5,198 nucleotides of DNA, taken from JAUVIB01 sp964424545. GTDB taxonomy: Bacteria > Calditrichota > Calditrichia > Calditrichales > Calditrichaceae. Location of the stretch: positions 1-5,198 of the forward strand of contig CAYRJN010000239.1 in the NCBI GenBank assembly GCA_964424545.1. Direction: 5' to 3'. Both the position numbers and the translations under genes were made by a program. Below, one piece after another: positions 1-5,198 of the stretch (position 1 is its first letter; each line of letters begins with the position of its first letter). A model generated the notes under the pieces. That model saw only the letters and a program-made list of their open reading frames with translations, was not told the DNA's origin and did no database searches.

Positions 1-500
1 GAACGGGGGACACGATTGTCGATTTTACGGCAAAAAATCAAGACGGTGAAAGTTGGCGGCTTGCAGACCATTTTGGCAAAAATGAAATAATTATTTATAT
101 CTATCCGGCAGCCATGACACCAGGATGCACAAAACAAGCTTGCGGTTTTCGCGATTCCAAGGAAGCCTTTGACAGTCTCGGCGTTCAAATAATCGGTATT
201 AGCGGCGATCCTGTTGAAAATTTAAAACAATTTAAAGAAACTTATCATTTAAATTTTGATCTTTTATCGGACAATGACGGAAAAATAGCGAAAATCTTCG
301 GTGTTCCCGTTAAAAACGGCGGCGTCTATGAAAGCGCCGTCAATAACAAACGATATAAATTATCGCGACCGCTTACAACGGCAAGATGGACCTTCGTACT
401 TGATAAAAGGGCGAACATACTTTATATAAATTCAAAAGTTAAGGCGGCTCAAGACAGCCGAATCGTTCTAAATCTGTTAAAAGAGAAAAAAGCGAAATAA
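1..500 (+). CDS. bcp: Peroxiredoxin, PrxQ/BCP-like (5' end cut by window edge)
   Basis: Thiol peroxidase that reduces hydrogen peroxide and organic hydroperoxides, using thioredoxin-type donors in this family. The reading frame is already open at base 3 and runs to TAA at 498-500, so 165 residues are visible and the true start lies upstream; the ATG at 114 is internal. Numbering from the first full codon, an N-terminal stretch GDTIVDF..QDG leads into the strand IIIYIYPAAMTPGCTKQAC. This contains the peroxidatic Cys42 (TPGC) and a second Cys47 five residues later, the spacing of atypical 2-Cys PrxQ/BCP enzymes. Further family marks are GISGDP, the FDLLSD segment and RWTFV with the conserved Arg128. 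Typical members are about 150-180 residues, so little is missing beyond a short N-terminus or possibly a signal peptide, which cannot be judged here. The C-terminus is lysine-rich (KEKKAK). The stop is 1 nt before the arginine deiminase start, implying one transcript. Family assignment is secure; physiological role is inferred. Confidence 0.93.
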   Translation, partial: TGDTIVDFTAKNQDGESWRLADHFGKNEIIIYIYPAAMTPGCTKQACGFRDSKEAFDSLGVQIIGISGDPVENLKQFKETYHLNFDLLSDNDGKIAKIFGVPVKNGGVYESAVNNKRYKLSRPLTTARWTFVLDKRANILYINSKVKAAQDSRIVLNLLKEKKAK

Positions 501-501
501 A

Positions 502-1743
502 ATGCAAAACATTAGCGTGTCATCCGAAATCAGTCCTATTAAAAAAGTAATTATTCATACGCCGGGCGAAGAGCTGGAAAAGATGACGCCGGAAACGGCT
601 GAAGAGCTGCTGTATGACGATATCCTTAATCCCAAAGCGGCCAAAGAGCAACACCAACATTTTACCGAAGTGCTTAAACAGGTATGCGAACCTTGCCAGC
701 TCGTGGATTTGCTTGAAGAAACTCTGCGGGACGAAAAAAACAAAGAAATTTTGATCGATAACATTTGCCGCAGGCTCGACGAACAAGATATCCAACATAT
801 CTTAATGGGATTAGATAGCCGGGCGTTGGCTAAACAATTGATTTCAGGCACTGAAATAAACCGCAACACGCTGGAACGATTTTTATCGCCCAATATTTAC
901 TCGCTACCGCCGCTTCCTAATCTTTTCTTTACCCGTGATTCGGCGATGATTATTAATCAGTGCGTATTTATAGGAAATATGGCCTCGCGTGTACGCATGA
1001 CGGAAGCCATGTTAATGAGTCACATTTTTCATTACCACCCGGATTTTATGTGCGACGATTTTTTGGTAAACGCCACCGAAGAGGTGCTGCCCAATATTGA
1101 TATTACTTTTGAAGGCGGCGATATTTTAATTCTGCGCCATGATACTATTTTGATCGGTATGAGCGAACGAACCAACGCCCCCGGTATCGATTATCTGATT
1201 GAACAATTTAAAAAACGAGGACGGGTTAAACATGTCTTTGTGGTCATTTTACCGAAAATACGGGCCACCATACATCTTGATATGGTCTTTACCATGGTTG
1301 ACGTTGATAAAGCGGTAGTTTTTCCGCCCTTGATCCTTGCTAAAGAAGCTGTAGATGTGATTCATGTTGATATAAATTCTACTTCAAAACCGAAATTAAA
1401 ACGCTATCCTTATCTGCTCGACGCGCTTAAACAGGTAGATATTGATCTCGAACCCGTTAAATGCGGCGGAGAAAGCGAATTGTACCAAAAACGCGAACAG
1501 TGGCAATCAGGCGCCAATTTTTTTACCATTGCTCCCGGTAAAATGATTGGATACGGTATGAACGAACATACTTTTGACGAACTTAAAAAGGCCGGTATAC
1601 CGAGAATTGAAGCACAAGATGTAGTAAACGGACGGGTGAATTTAAACGATTATGATAAATATGCTATTGCTATTGCCGGGAACGAACTGACGCGCGGCGG
1701 CGGCGGCGCCCGCTGTATGACCATGCCCGTTTTGCGTGAATAA
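502..1743 (+). CDS. arcA: Arginine deiminase
   Basis: Cytoplasmic guanidine-modifying enzyme expected to hydrolyse L-arginine to L-citrulline and ammonia (EC 3.5.3.6). The 413 residues match the usual 400-420. The family's catalytic residues are all present: Asp146 in FFTRD, Glu204 in EGGD, His258 and Asp260 in HLDMVFT, and the nucleophile Cys405 in GGGGARCMTMP near the C-terminus. Substrate-site elements also fit: an Arg163/Arg165 segment after the FTRD motif, Arg223 in GMSERT, and REQW..GAN around residues 331-339. The N-terminus (SSEISPIKKVIIHTPGEELE) is the standard deiminase opening. Relative to the classical fermentative enzymes as I recall them, there is extra sequence before the catalytic Cys (about residues 373-391). 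The ATG sits 1 nt after the upstream stop with only a distant, weak purine-rich stretch before it, so translation may be coupled to the peroxiredoxin. No ornithine carbamoyltransferase, carbamate kinase or antiporter gene adjoins it. Family is secure; arginine as substrate is likely, not proven. Confidence 0.93.
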   Translation: MQNISVSSEISPIKKVIIHTPGEELEKMTPETAEELLYDDILNPKAAKEQHQHFTEVLKQVCEPCQLVDLLEETLRDEKNKEILIDNICRRLDEQDIQHILMGLDSRALAKQLISGTEINRNTLERFLSPNIYSLPPLPNLFFTRDSAMIINQCVFIGNMASRVRMTEAMLMSHIFHYHPDFMCDDFLVNATEEVLPNIDITFEGGDILILRHDTILIGMSERTNAPGIDYLIEQFKKRGRVKHVFVVILPKIRATIHLDMVFTMVDVDKAVVFPPLILAKEAVDVIHVDINSTSKPKLKRYPYLLDALKQVDIDLEPVKCGGESELYQKREQWQSGANFFTIAPGKMIGYGMNEHTFDELKKAGIPRIEAQDVVNGRVNLNDYDKYAIAIAGNELTRGGGGARCMTMPVLRE

Positions 1744-1764
1744 GTTTTCTATTTTAATAGCAAA

Positions 1765-1770
1765 AAAGGA
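1765..1770 (+). promoter_or_regulatory. Ribosome binding site fixing the aldo/keto reductase start
   Basis: AAAGGA lies 7 nt before the ATG at 1778. It decides the start against an in-frame GTG at 1736, which overlaps the deiminase end, has no Shine-Dalgarno site and would add 14 residues ahead of the twin-arginine-like N-terminus. Confidence 0.75.
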
Positions 1771-1777
1771 CCATATT

Positions 1778-2686
1778 ATGGAACGCAGAGAATTTCTCAA
1801 AACGGCGGCTATTACGCCTTTAATCGGGAATATTCCGGCTATTGCCCGTGAACTCAAAGCGGGAAAATTGGAGAAACGAACTTTGGGCAAAACCGGGGAA
1901 AAGCTGTCAATTTTAGGATTTGGCGGTATTGTGGTAAAAGAGGCCACACCCGCTCAGGCTTCCTATCGCGTTGACGAAGCGATCGATTACGGAGTCAATT
2001 ATTTTGATGTTGCCCCAACATACGGAGATGCAGAGTTAAAGTTGGGCCCGGCGCTGAAAAAACATCGCTCCAAAGTATTTTTAGCCTGCAAGACAACCGG
2101 GAGGAAAAAAGAGGGGATGCAAAAAGAATTAGAAAAATCGTTGCGTCAATTGCAAACAGATCGCATAGATCTTTATCAGTTTCATGCGGTTACGACGATG
2201 GAAGACGTTGACGCTATTTTTTCAGAAGACGGCGCTATGCAAACATTTTTATCAGCCAGGGAAGAAGGGAAAATCAGATTTATCGGCTTTTCCGCTCACT
2301 CCGTAGAAGCTGCTCTCGCTATGTTTGAACGTTTTACTTTTGATGCCGGAAATTTCGGCCCGCAAGTAGTGAATAGAGCGCATGAAAAAGGGGTCGGCAT
2401 TCTTGCTTTAAAGGCCATGGCGCGCAGTCCTTTGGCAAAAAACGCCAAAAACAAAGTAAAAAAATGCTGGTATGAACCTTTTACCACACCCGATGAAGCC
2501 AATATCGGATTACGCTTTACCCTGTCTCAACCGATTACCGCAGCAATTCCACCTGGGAATGAAAATCTTTTTAAAATGGCTTTGGATTTGGCAAAGAATT
2601 TTAGCCCTATGGAATTATCCGAAATTGAAGCGCTTAAAAAAACGGCTCAATCCGCCAAACCGCTTTTCAAATATCCGAACAGTTAG
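1778..2686 (+). CDS. Aldo/keto reductase, Tat-signal type, with an apparent internal deletion
   Basis: NAD(P)H-dependent oxidoreductase of the TIM-barrel aldo/keto reductase superfamily, 302 residues; substrate unknown. The N-terminus MERREFLKTAA resembles a twin-arginine signal (RRxFLK) followed by a weakly hydrophobic stretch and an AIA at 21-23 that could be a cleavage site, so export to the periplasm is possible. The catalytic tetrad is visible: Asp77 (NYFDVAPTYG), Tyr82, Lys105 (LACKTTG) and His136 (LYQFHAV). Other marks are GFGG (47-50), FIGFSAHS (168-175, cofactor side), NFGPQV (192-197), GILALKAMA (207-215), and the C-terminal LRFTLSQP..AAIPPG cofactor region (245-260). At Asp189/Ala190 the sequence passes directly from RFTFD to AGNFGPQV. 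In relatives as I remember them, about 12 residues carrying a barrel strand (of the LFPxNxVCWY kind) lie there. The reading frame is kept, so this is either a real shortened variant, perhaps inactive, or an assembly error. It follows the deiminase by 34 nt and probably shares its transcript. Confidence 0.88.
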   Translation: MERREFLKTAAITPLIGNIPAIARELKAGKLEKRTLGKTGEKLSILGFGGIVVKEATPAQASYRVDEAIDYGVNYFDVAPTYGDAELKLGPALKKHRSKVFLACKTTGRKKEGMQKELEKSLRQLQTDRIDLYQFHAVTTMEDVDAIFSEDGAMQTFLSAREEGKIRFIGFSAHSVEAALAMFERFTFDAGNFGPQVVNRAHEKGVGILALKAMARSPLAKNAKNKVKKCWYEPFTTPDEANIGLRFTLSQPITAAIPPGNENLFKMALDLAKNFSPMELSEIEALKKTAQSAKPLFKYPNS

Positions 2687-2699
2687 AATAATTATCATG

Positions 2700-2728
2700 A
2701 AAAAGCGAGTTGTGGCAGTCGCGTTTTT
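2700..2728 (+). terminator. Weak hairpin just after the aldo/keto reductase
   Basis: AAAAAGCGA pairs with TCGC-G-TTTTT around a 10-nt loop, giving four GC-containing pairs and five A:T pairs with one bulged G (2723), and ending in a T run. It begins 14 nt after the reductase stop. The stem is short, so it may be a minor first terminator before the stronger one at 2775-2801, or chance. Confidence 0.3.
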
Positions 2729-2774
2729 CACTTCAATTGCGCATAATATCGTATGTTTAACTGAGTTTCACAAA

Positions 2775-2801
2775 AAAAAGCCCGCTGATAGCGGGCTTTT
2801 T
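2775..2801. terminator. Bidirectional rho-independent terminator between convergent genes
   Basis: AAAAAGCCCGC and GCGGGCTTTTT form a perfect 11-bp inverted repeat (six GC pairs, five A:T pairs) around the loop TGATA. An A run on one side and a T run on the other make it a terminator read from either strand. It lies 88 nt after the aldo/keto reductase stop and 29 nt after the DUF4136 stop on the opposite strand, so it can end both units. Confidence 0.92.
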
Positions 2802-2830
2802 CAATATCATTCAATTCTGGAAGCCGATTG

Positions 2831-3397
2831 TTATTTCTTTTTTTTAGGCGGAAATTCAGCTAAAATTTTAGTGACGTATTTTTTTACGTTTTCATTTTGA
2901 TCTTCGGGATTTGAGTAATCTTTTACAATTCCCGTACCCATTCCGCGCCATACCATATGCTTATTTTTTGTACTAACGATATCGATCACCAAAGTGCTTT
3001 CTTCATATTGATTAACATCCACGCCGCCGCCGTAAGGGCCCCACCATGGATCATACCAACCATATCCGTATCCTACGCCGCTCCTGCTTGTAATTTGTGT
3101 TTTATCTTTGATTCCGGCATGCGGTACAACTATGAAGTCCGCATCTTTTTCATCTTCTACCAATTGAAAGCCTTTTCTTTCAAGCTCTAATTTAATATTG
3201 TTCTCAACCCTTTGCTTAACAAGCGGATGTTGATTAAGTTCATCGCCGGGAATTGTTTTTCCATCATACATTGAAAACTTTTTTAATTGATCAAAATCGG
3301 CGCTTGGATCATAATCGCTTTTTACGGTAACGGAAGAACAACTTGTTAGTATAAATAACATAAGCGTTCCAACGGTTAATAAAACTTTGGTTTTCAT
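2831..3397 (-). CDS. DUF4136 family lipoprotein
   Basis: Predicted envelope lipoprotein of 188 residues, function unknown. It begins with a lysine-tipped signal peptide (MKTKVLLTVGTLMLFILTSC) whose lipobox LTSC places the lipidated Cys at residue 20; the following Ser residues fit an outer-membrane destination. The mature part matches the DUF4136 pattern: an early SDYDPSADFDQLKKFSMYD segment (27-45), a helix with VKQRVENNIKLELERKGFQ (60-78), then DADFIVVPHA (85-94), and late strands STLVIDIVSTKNKHMVWRG (134-152), with a C-terminal helix NENVKKYVTKILAEFP. A loop rich in Gly, Tyr and Trp (109-125) is typical of the family. It ends in PPKKKK. The ATG at 3397 is chosen because GGAGGA precedes it; an in-frame TTG at 3412 would place that site inside the gene. 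The sulfatase lies upstream on the same strand across 170 nt containing a likely promoter, so it may be transcribed separately. Confidence 0.88.
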   Translation of the reverse strand: MKTKVLLTVGTLMLFILTSCSSVTVKSDYDPSADFDQLKKFSMYDGKTIPGDELNQHPLVKQRVENNIKLELERKGFQLVEDEKDADFIVVPHAGIKDKTQITSRSGVGYGYGWYDPWWGPYGGGVDVNQYEESTLVIDIVSTKNKHMVWRGMGTGIVKDYSNPEDQNENVKKYVTKILAEFPPKKKK

Positions 3398-3400
3398 TTT

Positions 3401-3406
3401 TCCTCC
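3401..3406 (-). promoter_or_regulatory. Strong Shine-Dalgarno site of the DUF4136 gene
   Basis: On the minus strand GGAGGA reads just ahead of the ATG at 3397, with 4 nt between GGAGG and the start codon. It fixes the start and shows that this organism uses classical Shine-Dalgarno initiation. Confidence 0.8.
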
Positions 3407-3426
3407 ATTCAATTTAATGATCTGTG

Positions 3427-3459
3427 ATTATACAACGTAAATAAAAGCTATAAAGTCAA
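3427..3459 (-). promoter_or_regulatory. Putative promoter of the DUF4136 gene
   Basis: On the minus strand a perfect TATAAT (3432-3427) lies 29 nt before the start codon, and TTGACT (3459-3454), one base from the sigma-70 -35 consensus, lies upstream of it. The gap between them is 21 nt, longer than the usual 16-18, so either the -35 match is fortuitous or the promoter is weak or activator-dependent. The surrounding 3398-3567 interval is very AT-rich, so chance matches are easy. Confidence 0.4.
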
Positions 3460-3567
3460 GATAATTATAATAGCCGGTTACCTCAAAATAAACGTCTATT
3501 ATTTTTTAACTAAAAAAAGATTAAAATATTCCGTTATGCATATTTTTTATATTACTGTTTAATATTC

Positions 3568-5100
3568 TTATTTCTTTTTTGCAAACAGCGGAAACAACTT
3601 GGAAGGCGTACGGCCTTCTTCCATAATTTGTTCTATTTTTTTGACGACGTCCGGATTTTGAGCGGCAATATTACGACTTTCACGAAGGTCCTCATTTAAA
3701 TTATATAATTTAATCTTCCTGTTGCCGAAAAATATGCTATCGCGAATTCCTTTCCAACTGCCCAGGCGAACGGCTTGCTGGCCTGTGTAAGAAGTAAACT
3801 CCCAATAAAGATAATCATGTTCATTTTGAACGCCGTTTCCGATTATAGTCGGAAGGAAAGTTATTCCGTCGATGCTATCCGGTTTGGATGCGCTGGCAAT
3901 ATCGCATAAGGTAGGCAGTACATCCCAAAAGGCGCCGATGAAATCGCTTTGACTTCCCGCTTTTACTTTTTCCGGCCAGCTTACTATCATTGGTACCCGA
4001 ATGCCGCCTTCGTGCGTAAAACCCTTTCCCCACCCATAAGCGGATTTAAAGGGCTTTGCGCTGTTAAAAAATTCGGAATCCGTACCGCCTGTGTATGATG
4101 GGCCGTTGTCGCTGGTAAAAAATATAATCGTATTATTATAAATATTTAGTTCTTTAAGTTTATCGATAATTTGTTTAACCTGGTTATCAAGATAGGTAAC
4201 CATTGCCGCATAGGTCGCATGGGGATAACGATTCGGAAAATAACCTTTTTGTCCCAGATACGGCTTTTCGTCGCCAAAATGTTTTACATATTTTTCTACA
4301 TACTTTTTCGGCGTTTGTAAAGGAACGTGAGGAATCGGCGTGGCATAGTAGAGAAAAAACGACTTGTTTTTATTCCTGTTCATAAACTGCAAGGCTTCTT
4401 TGATCATTAAATCGGGCGCATACTCCTTTTGGGTATACTTGGCATAACTTTTAATATCAAGCGGGTCGGCTCCTTTGTCTAATTTGCTCCCCGGTGCGAT
4501 AATTTGATTATCGAGAACTATTTTTCGTTCATTTTTCCATAAATGATGCGGGAAGTAATTATGCGCTTGCCGCTGACAATTATAACCGAAGAAGAAATCA
4601 AATCCTTGCTTGTTAGGTCGGCCGTCGCTTAAAGGCGCGCCCAAGCCCCATTTGCCGATGCAAGCCGTTTTATAGCCGGCTTTTTGCAAAATTTTACCGA
4701 TAGTAACCGTTGACGACGGTATAGGCCGCTGTCCTTCAAGATGGGGATCCTTTGCCGCTTTGGCATAATTCCAAACTTCGCCTCGTTCGCGCCATTCGTC
4801 ATTTCCCCTGATGTAGGCATGGCCTGTATCTTTCCCTGTAAGTAATGTGCAACGCGAGGGAGCGCAAACCGGTGAACCCGAATAAAACTGAGTAAACTTC
4901 ATTCCGTTTTCAGCTAATGCGTCTATGGTTGGCGTCTGAATTTTTTCTTGCCCGTAACATCCTAATTCGGCATATCCGAGATCATCCGCCATTATGAATA
5001 TTATATTCGGTTTTTGCGACGAATTTTTATTTTTAGACGAACAAGCTTCATAAAAAAAAGATAAAATTAGAACGAGCGCCAACAACAATGTTCTTCTCAT
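3568..5100 (-). CDS. Secreted sulfatase (formylglycine-dependent, arylsulfatase type)
   Basis: Predicted exported type I sulfatase of 510 residues that would hydrolyse sulfate esters, substrate unknown. The N-terminus MRRTLLLALVLILSFFYEAC is a signal peptide. Cys20 followed by SSKNKN looks like a lipoprotein anchor, but the lipobox (YEAC) is poor, so secretion without lipidation is possible. The sulfatase domain starts at PNIIFIMADDLGY (31-43), where Asp39 and Asp40 are metal ligands. SPVCAPSRCTLLTG (76-89) is the signature, with Cys79 the residue converted to formylglycine and Arg83 its partner. Further active-site candidates are Lys150 in GKWGLG, His258 in PIPHVP, Asp331 and Asn332 in TSDNGP, and the GKGFTHEGGIRVP block (358-370). 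The C-terminal part (from about 425) has the usual YLYWEF..VRLGSWKGI and LYNLNEDLRESRN motifs. Length is normal. The ATG at 5100 is chosen because it begins the signal peptide and has AAAGG 9 nt upstream; an in-frame TTG at 5154 would bury the signal peptide. The modifying enzyme is not in this window. Confidence 0.94.
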   Translation of the reverse strand: MRRTLLLALVLILSFFYEACSSKNKNSSQKPNIIFIMADDLGYAELGCYGQEKIQTPTIDALAENGMKFTQFYSGSPVCAPSRCTLLTGKDTGHAYIRGNDEWRERGEVWNYAKAAKDPHLEGQRPIPSSTVTIGKILQKAGYKTACIGKWGLGAPLSDGRPNKQGFDFFFGYNCQRQAHNYFPHHLWKNERKIVLDNQIIAPGSKLDKGADPLDIKSYAKYTQKEYAPDLMIKEALQFMNRNKNKSFFLYYATPIPHVPLQTPKKYVEKYVKHFGDEKPYLGQKGYFPNRYPHATYAAMVTYLDNQVKQIIDKLKELNIYNNTIIFFTSDNGPSYTGGTDSEFFNSAKPFKSAYGWGKGFTHEGGIRVPMIVSWPEKVKAGSQSDFIGAFWDVLPTLCDIASASKPDSIDGITFLPTIIGNGVQNEHDYLYWEFTSYTGQQAVRLGSWKGIRDSIFFGNRKIKLYNLNEDLRESRNIAAQNPDVVKKIEQIMEEGRTPSKLFPLFAKKK

Positions 5101-5109
5101 TTTACTATG

Positions 5110-5114
5110 CCTTT
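5110..5114 (-). promoter_or_regulatory. Ribosome binding site of the sulfatase
   Basis: AAAGG on the minus strand, 9 nt before the ATG at 5100. It is a moderate match that supports this start over the in-frame TTG at 5154, which has no comparable site. Confidence 0.5.
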
Positions 5115-5124
5115 GATGATAAAT

Positions 5125-5154
5125 ATTTTCTCTCAATTTAGAAAGAGTAGTCAA
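5125..5154 (-). promoter_or_regulatory. Possible promoter of the sulfatase
   Basis: On the minus strand TTGACT (5154-5149) is followed after 18 nt by GAAAAT (5130-5125), a 4/6 match to the sigma-70 -10 box, 24 nt before the start codon. The same TTGACT hexamer occurs ahead of the DUF4136 gene. The -10 match is poor, so this is tentative. Confidence 0.25.
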
Positions 5155-5198
5155 GTCTAAAATTATGTGTAAATTACTTCCTAACCCAGGACCCAGCG

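Noticed and set aside
555..893. Antisense open frames within the deiminase gene
   Set aside because: They overlap a full-length, well-conserved enzyme, and their products show no recognisable domain.
1736..1777. GTG start extending the aldo/keto reductase by 14 residues
   Set aside because: No ribosome binding site precedes it, and the extension would displace the RRxFLK motif from the N-terminus. The ATG at 1778 has AAAGGA at 7 nt.
2697..2900. Small plus-strand reading frame beginning MKKRVVAVAFFTSIAHNIVC, resembling a signal peptide
   Set aside because: It has no Shine-Dalgarno site, reads through the strong terminator at 2775-2801 and then runs antisense through the end of the DUF4136 gene. 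The signal-like start is probably chance; a remnant of a lost gene cannot be excluded.
3398..3412. TTG start for the DUF4136 protein
   Set aside because: It would place the GGAGGA site inside the coding region and lengthen the signal peptide without benefit.
3525..3567. Direct repeat AATATTC (3525-3531 and 3561-3567) and the palindrome TATGCATA (3535-3542) after the sulfatase
   Set aside because: Short and low-complexity in a very AT-rich interval. They do not form a terminator hairpin, and chance is sufficient.
5101..5154. TTG start adding 18 residues to the sulfatase
   Set aside because: The added residues are polar and would bury the signal peptide; this TTG is better read as part of a possible -35 TTGACT.

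Overview
The window looks like ordinary chromosomal DNA from a Gram-negative bacterium of moderate-to-low GC. Three things suggest the FCB superphylum (Bacteroidota, Calditrichota and relatives): a DUF4136 lipoprotein, a secreted formylglycine-type sulfatase, and a Tat-signal aldo/keto reductase. Clear Shine-Dalgarno sites (GGAGGA and AAAGGA) and the lack of an obvious TAnnTTTG promoter box argue mildly against typical Bacteroidota and for a relative such as Calditrichota. This placement is inference from protein families and translation signals only.

Layout. Plus strand, 1-2686: three tightly spaced co-directional genes. These are the C-terminal part of a PrxQ/BCP-type peroxiredoxin (cut by the window edge), an arginine deiminase that starts 1 nt after the peroxiredoxin stop, and an aldo/keto reductase with a twin-arginine-like N-terminus 34 nt further on. 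They probably form one transcript whose promoter lies outside the window. At 2687-2830 the plus-strand unit meets a convergent minus-strand unit. This junction holds a strong symmetric GC hairpin flanked by A and T runs (2775-2801), suited to stopping transcription from both sides, and a weaker hairpin at 2700-2728. Minus strand, 2831-5100: a DUF4136 outer-membrane lipoprotein (2831-3397) and, upstream of it in transcription order, a sulfatase (3568-5100). The 170-nt AT-rich gap between them carries a TATAAT/TTGACT pair, so the lipoprotein probably has its own promoter. The last 98 nt (5101-5198) hold the sulfatase leader and no recognisable gene.

The genes do not form an obvious single pathway. 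The peroxiredoxin detoxifies peroxides, the deiminase converts arginine to citrulline and ammonia, and the reductase is of unknown substrate. The sulfatase would remove sulfate from an external substrate, and the lipoprotein is an envelope protein of unknown role. I see no mobile element, CRISPR, tRNA, rRNA or defence system, and no convincing new system. The most notable anomaly is that the aldo/keto reductase appears to lack, in frame, about a dozen residues that normally form a central barrel strand.
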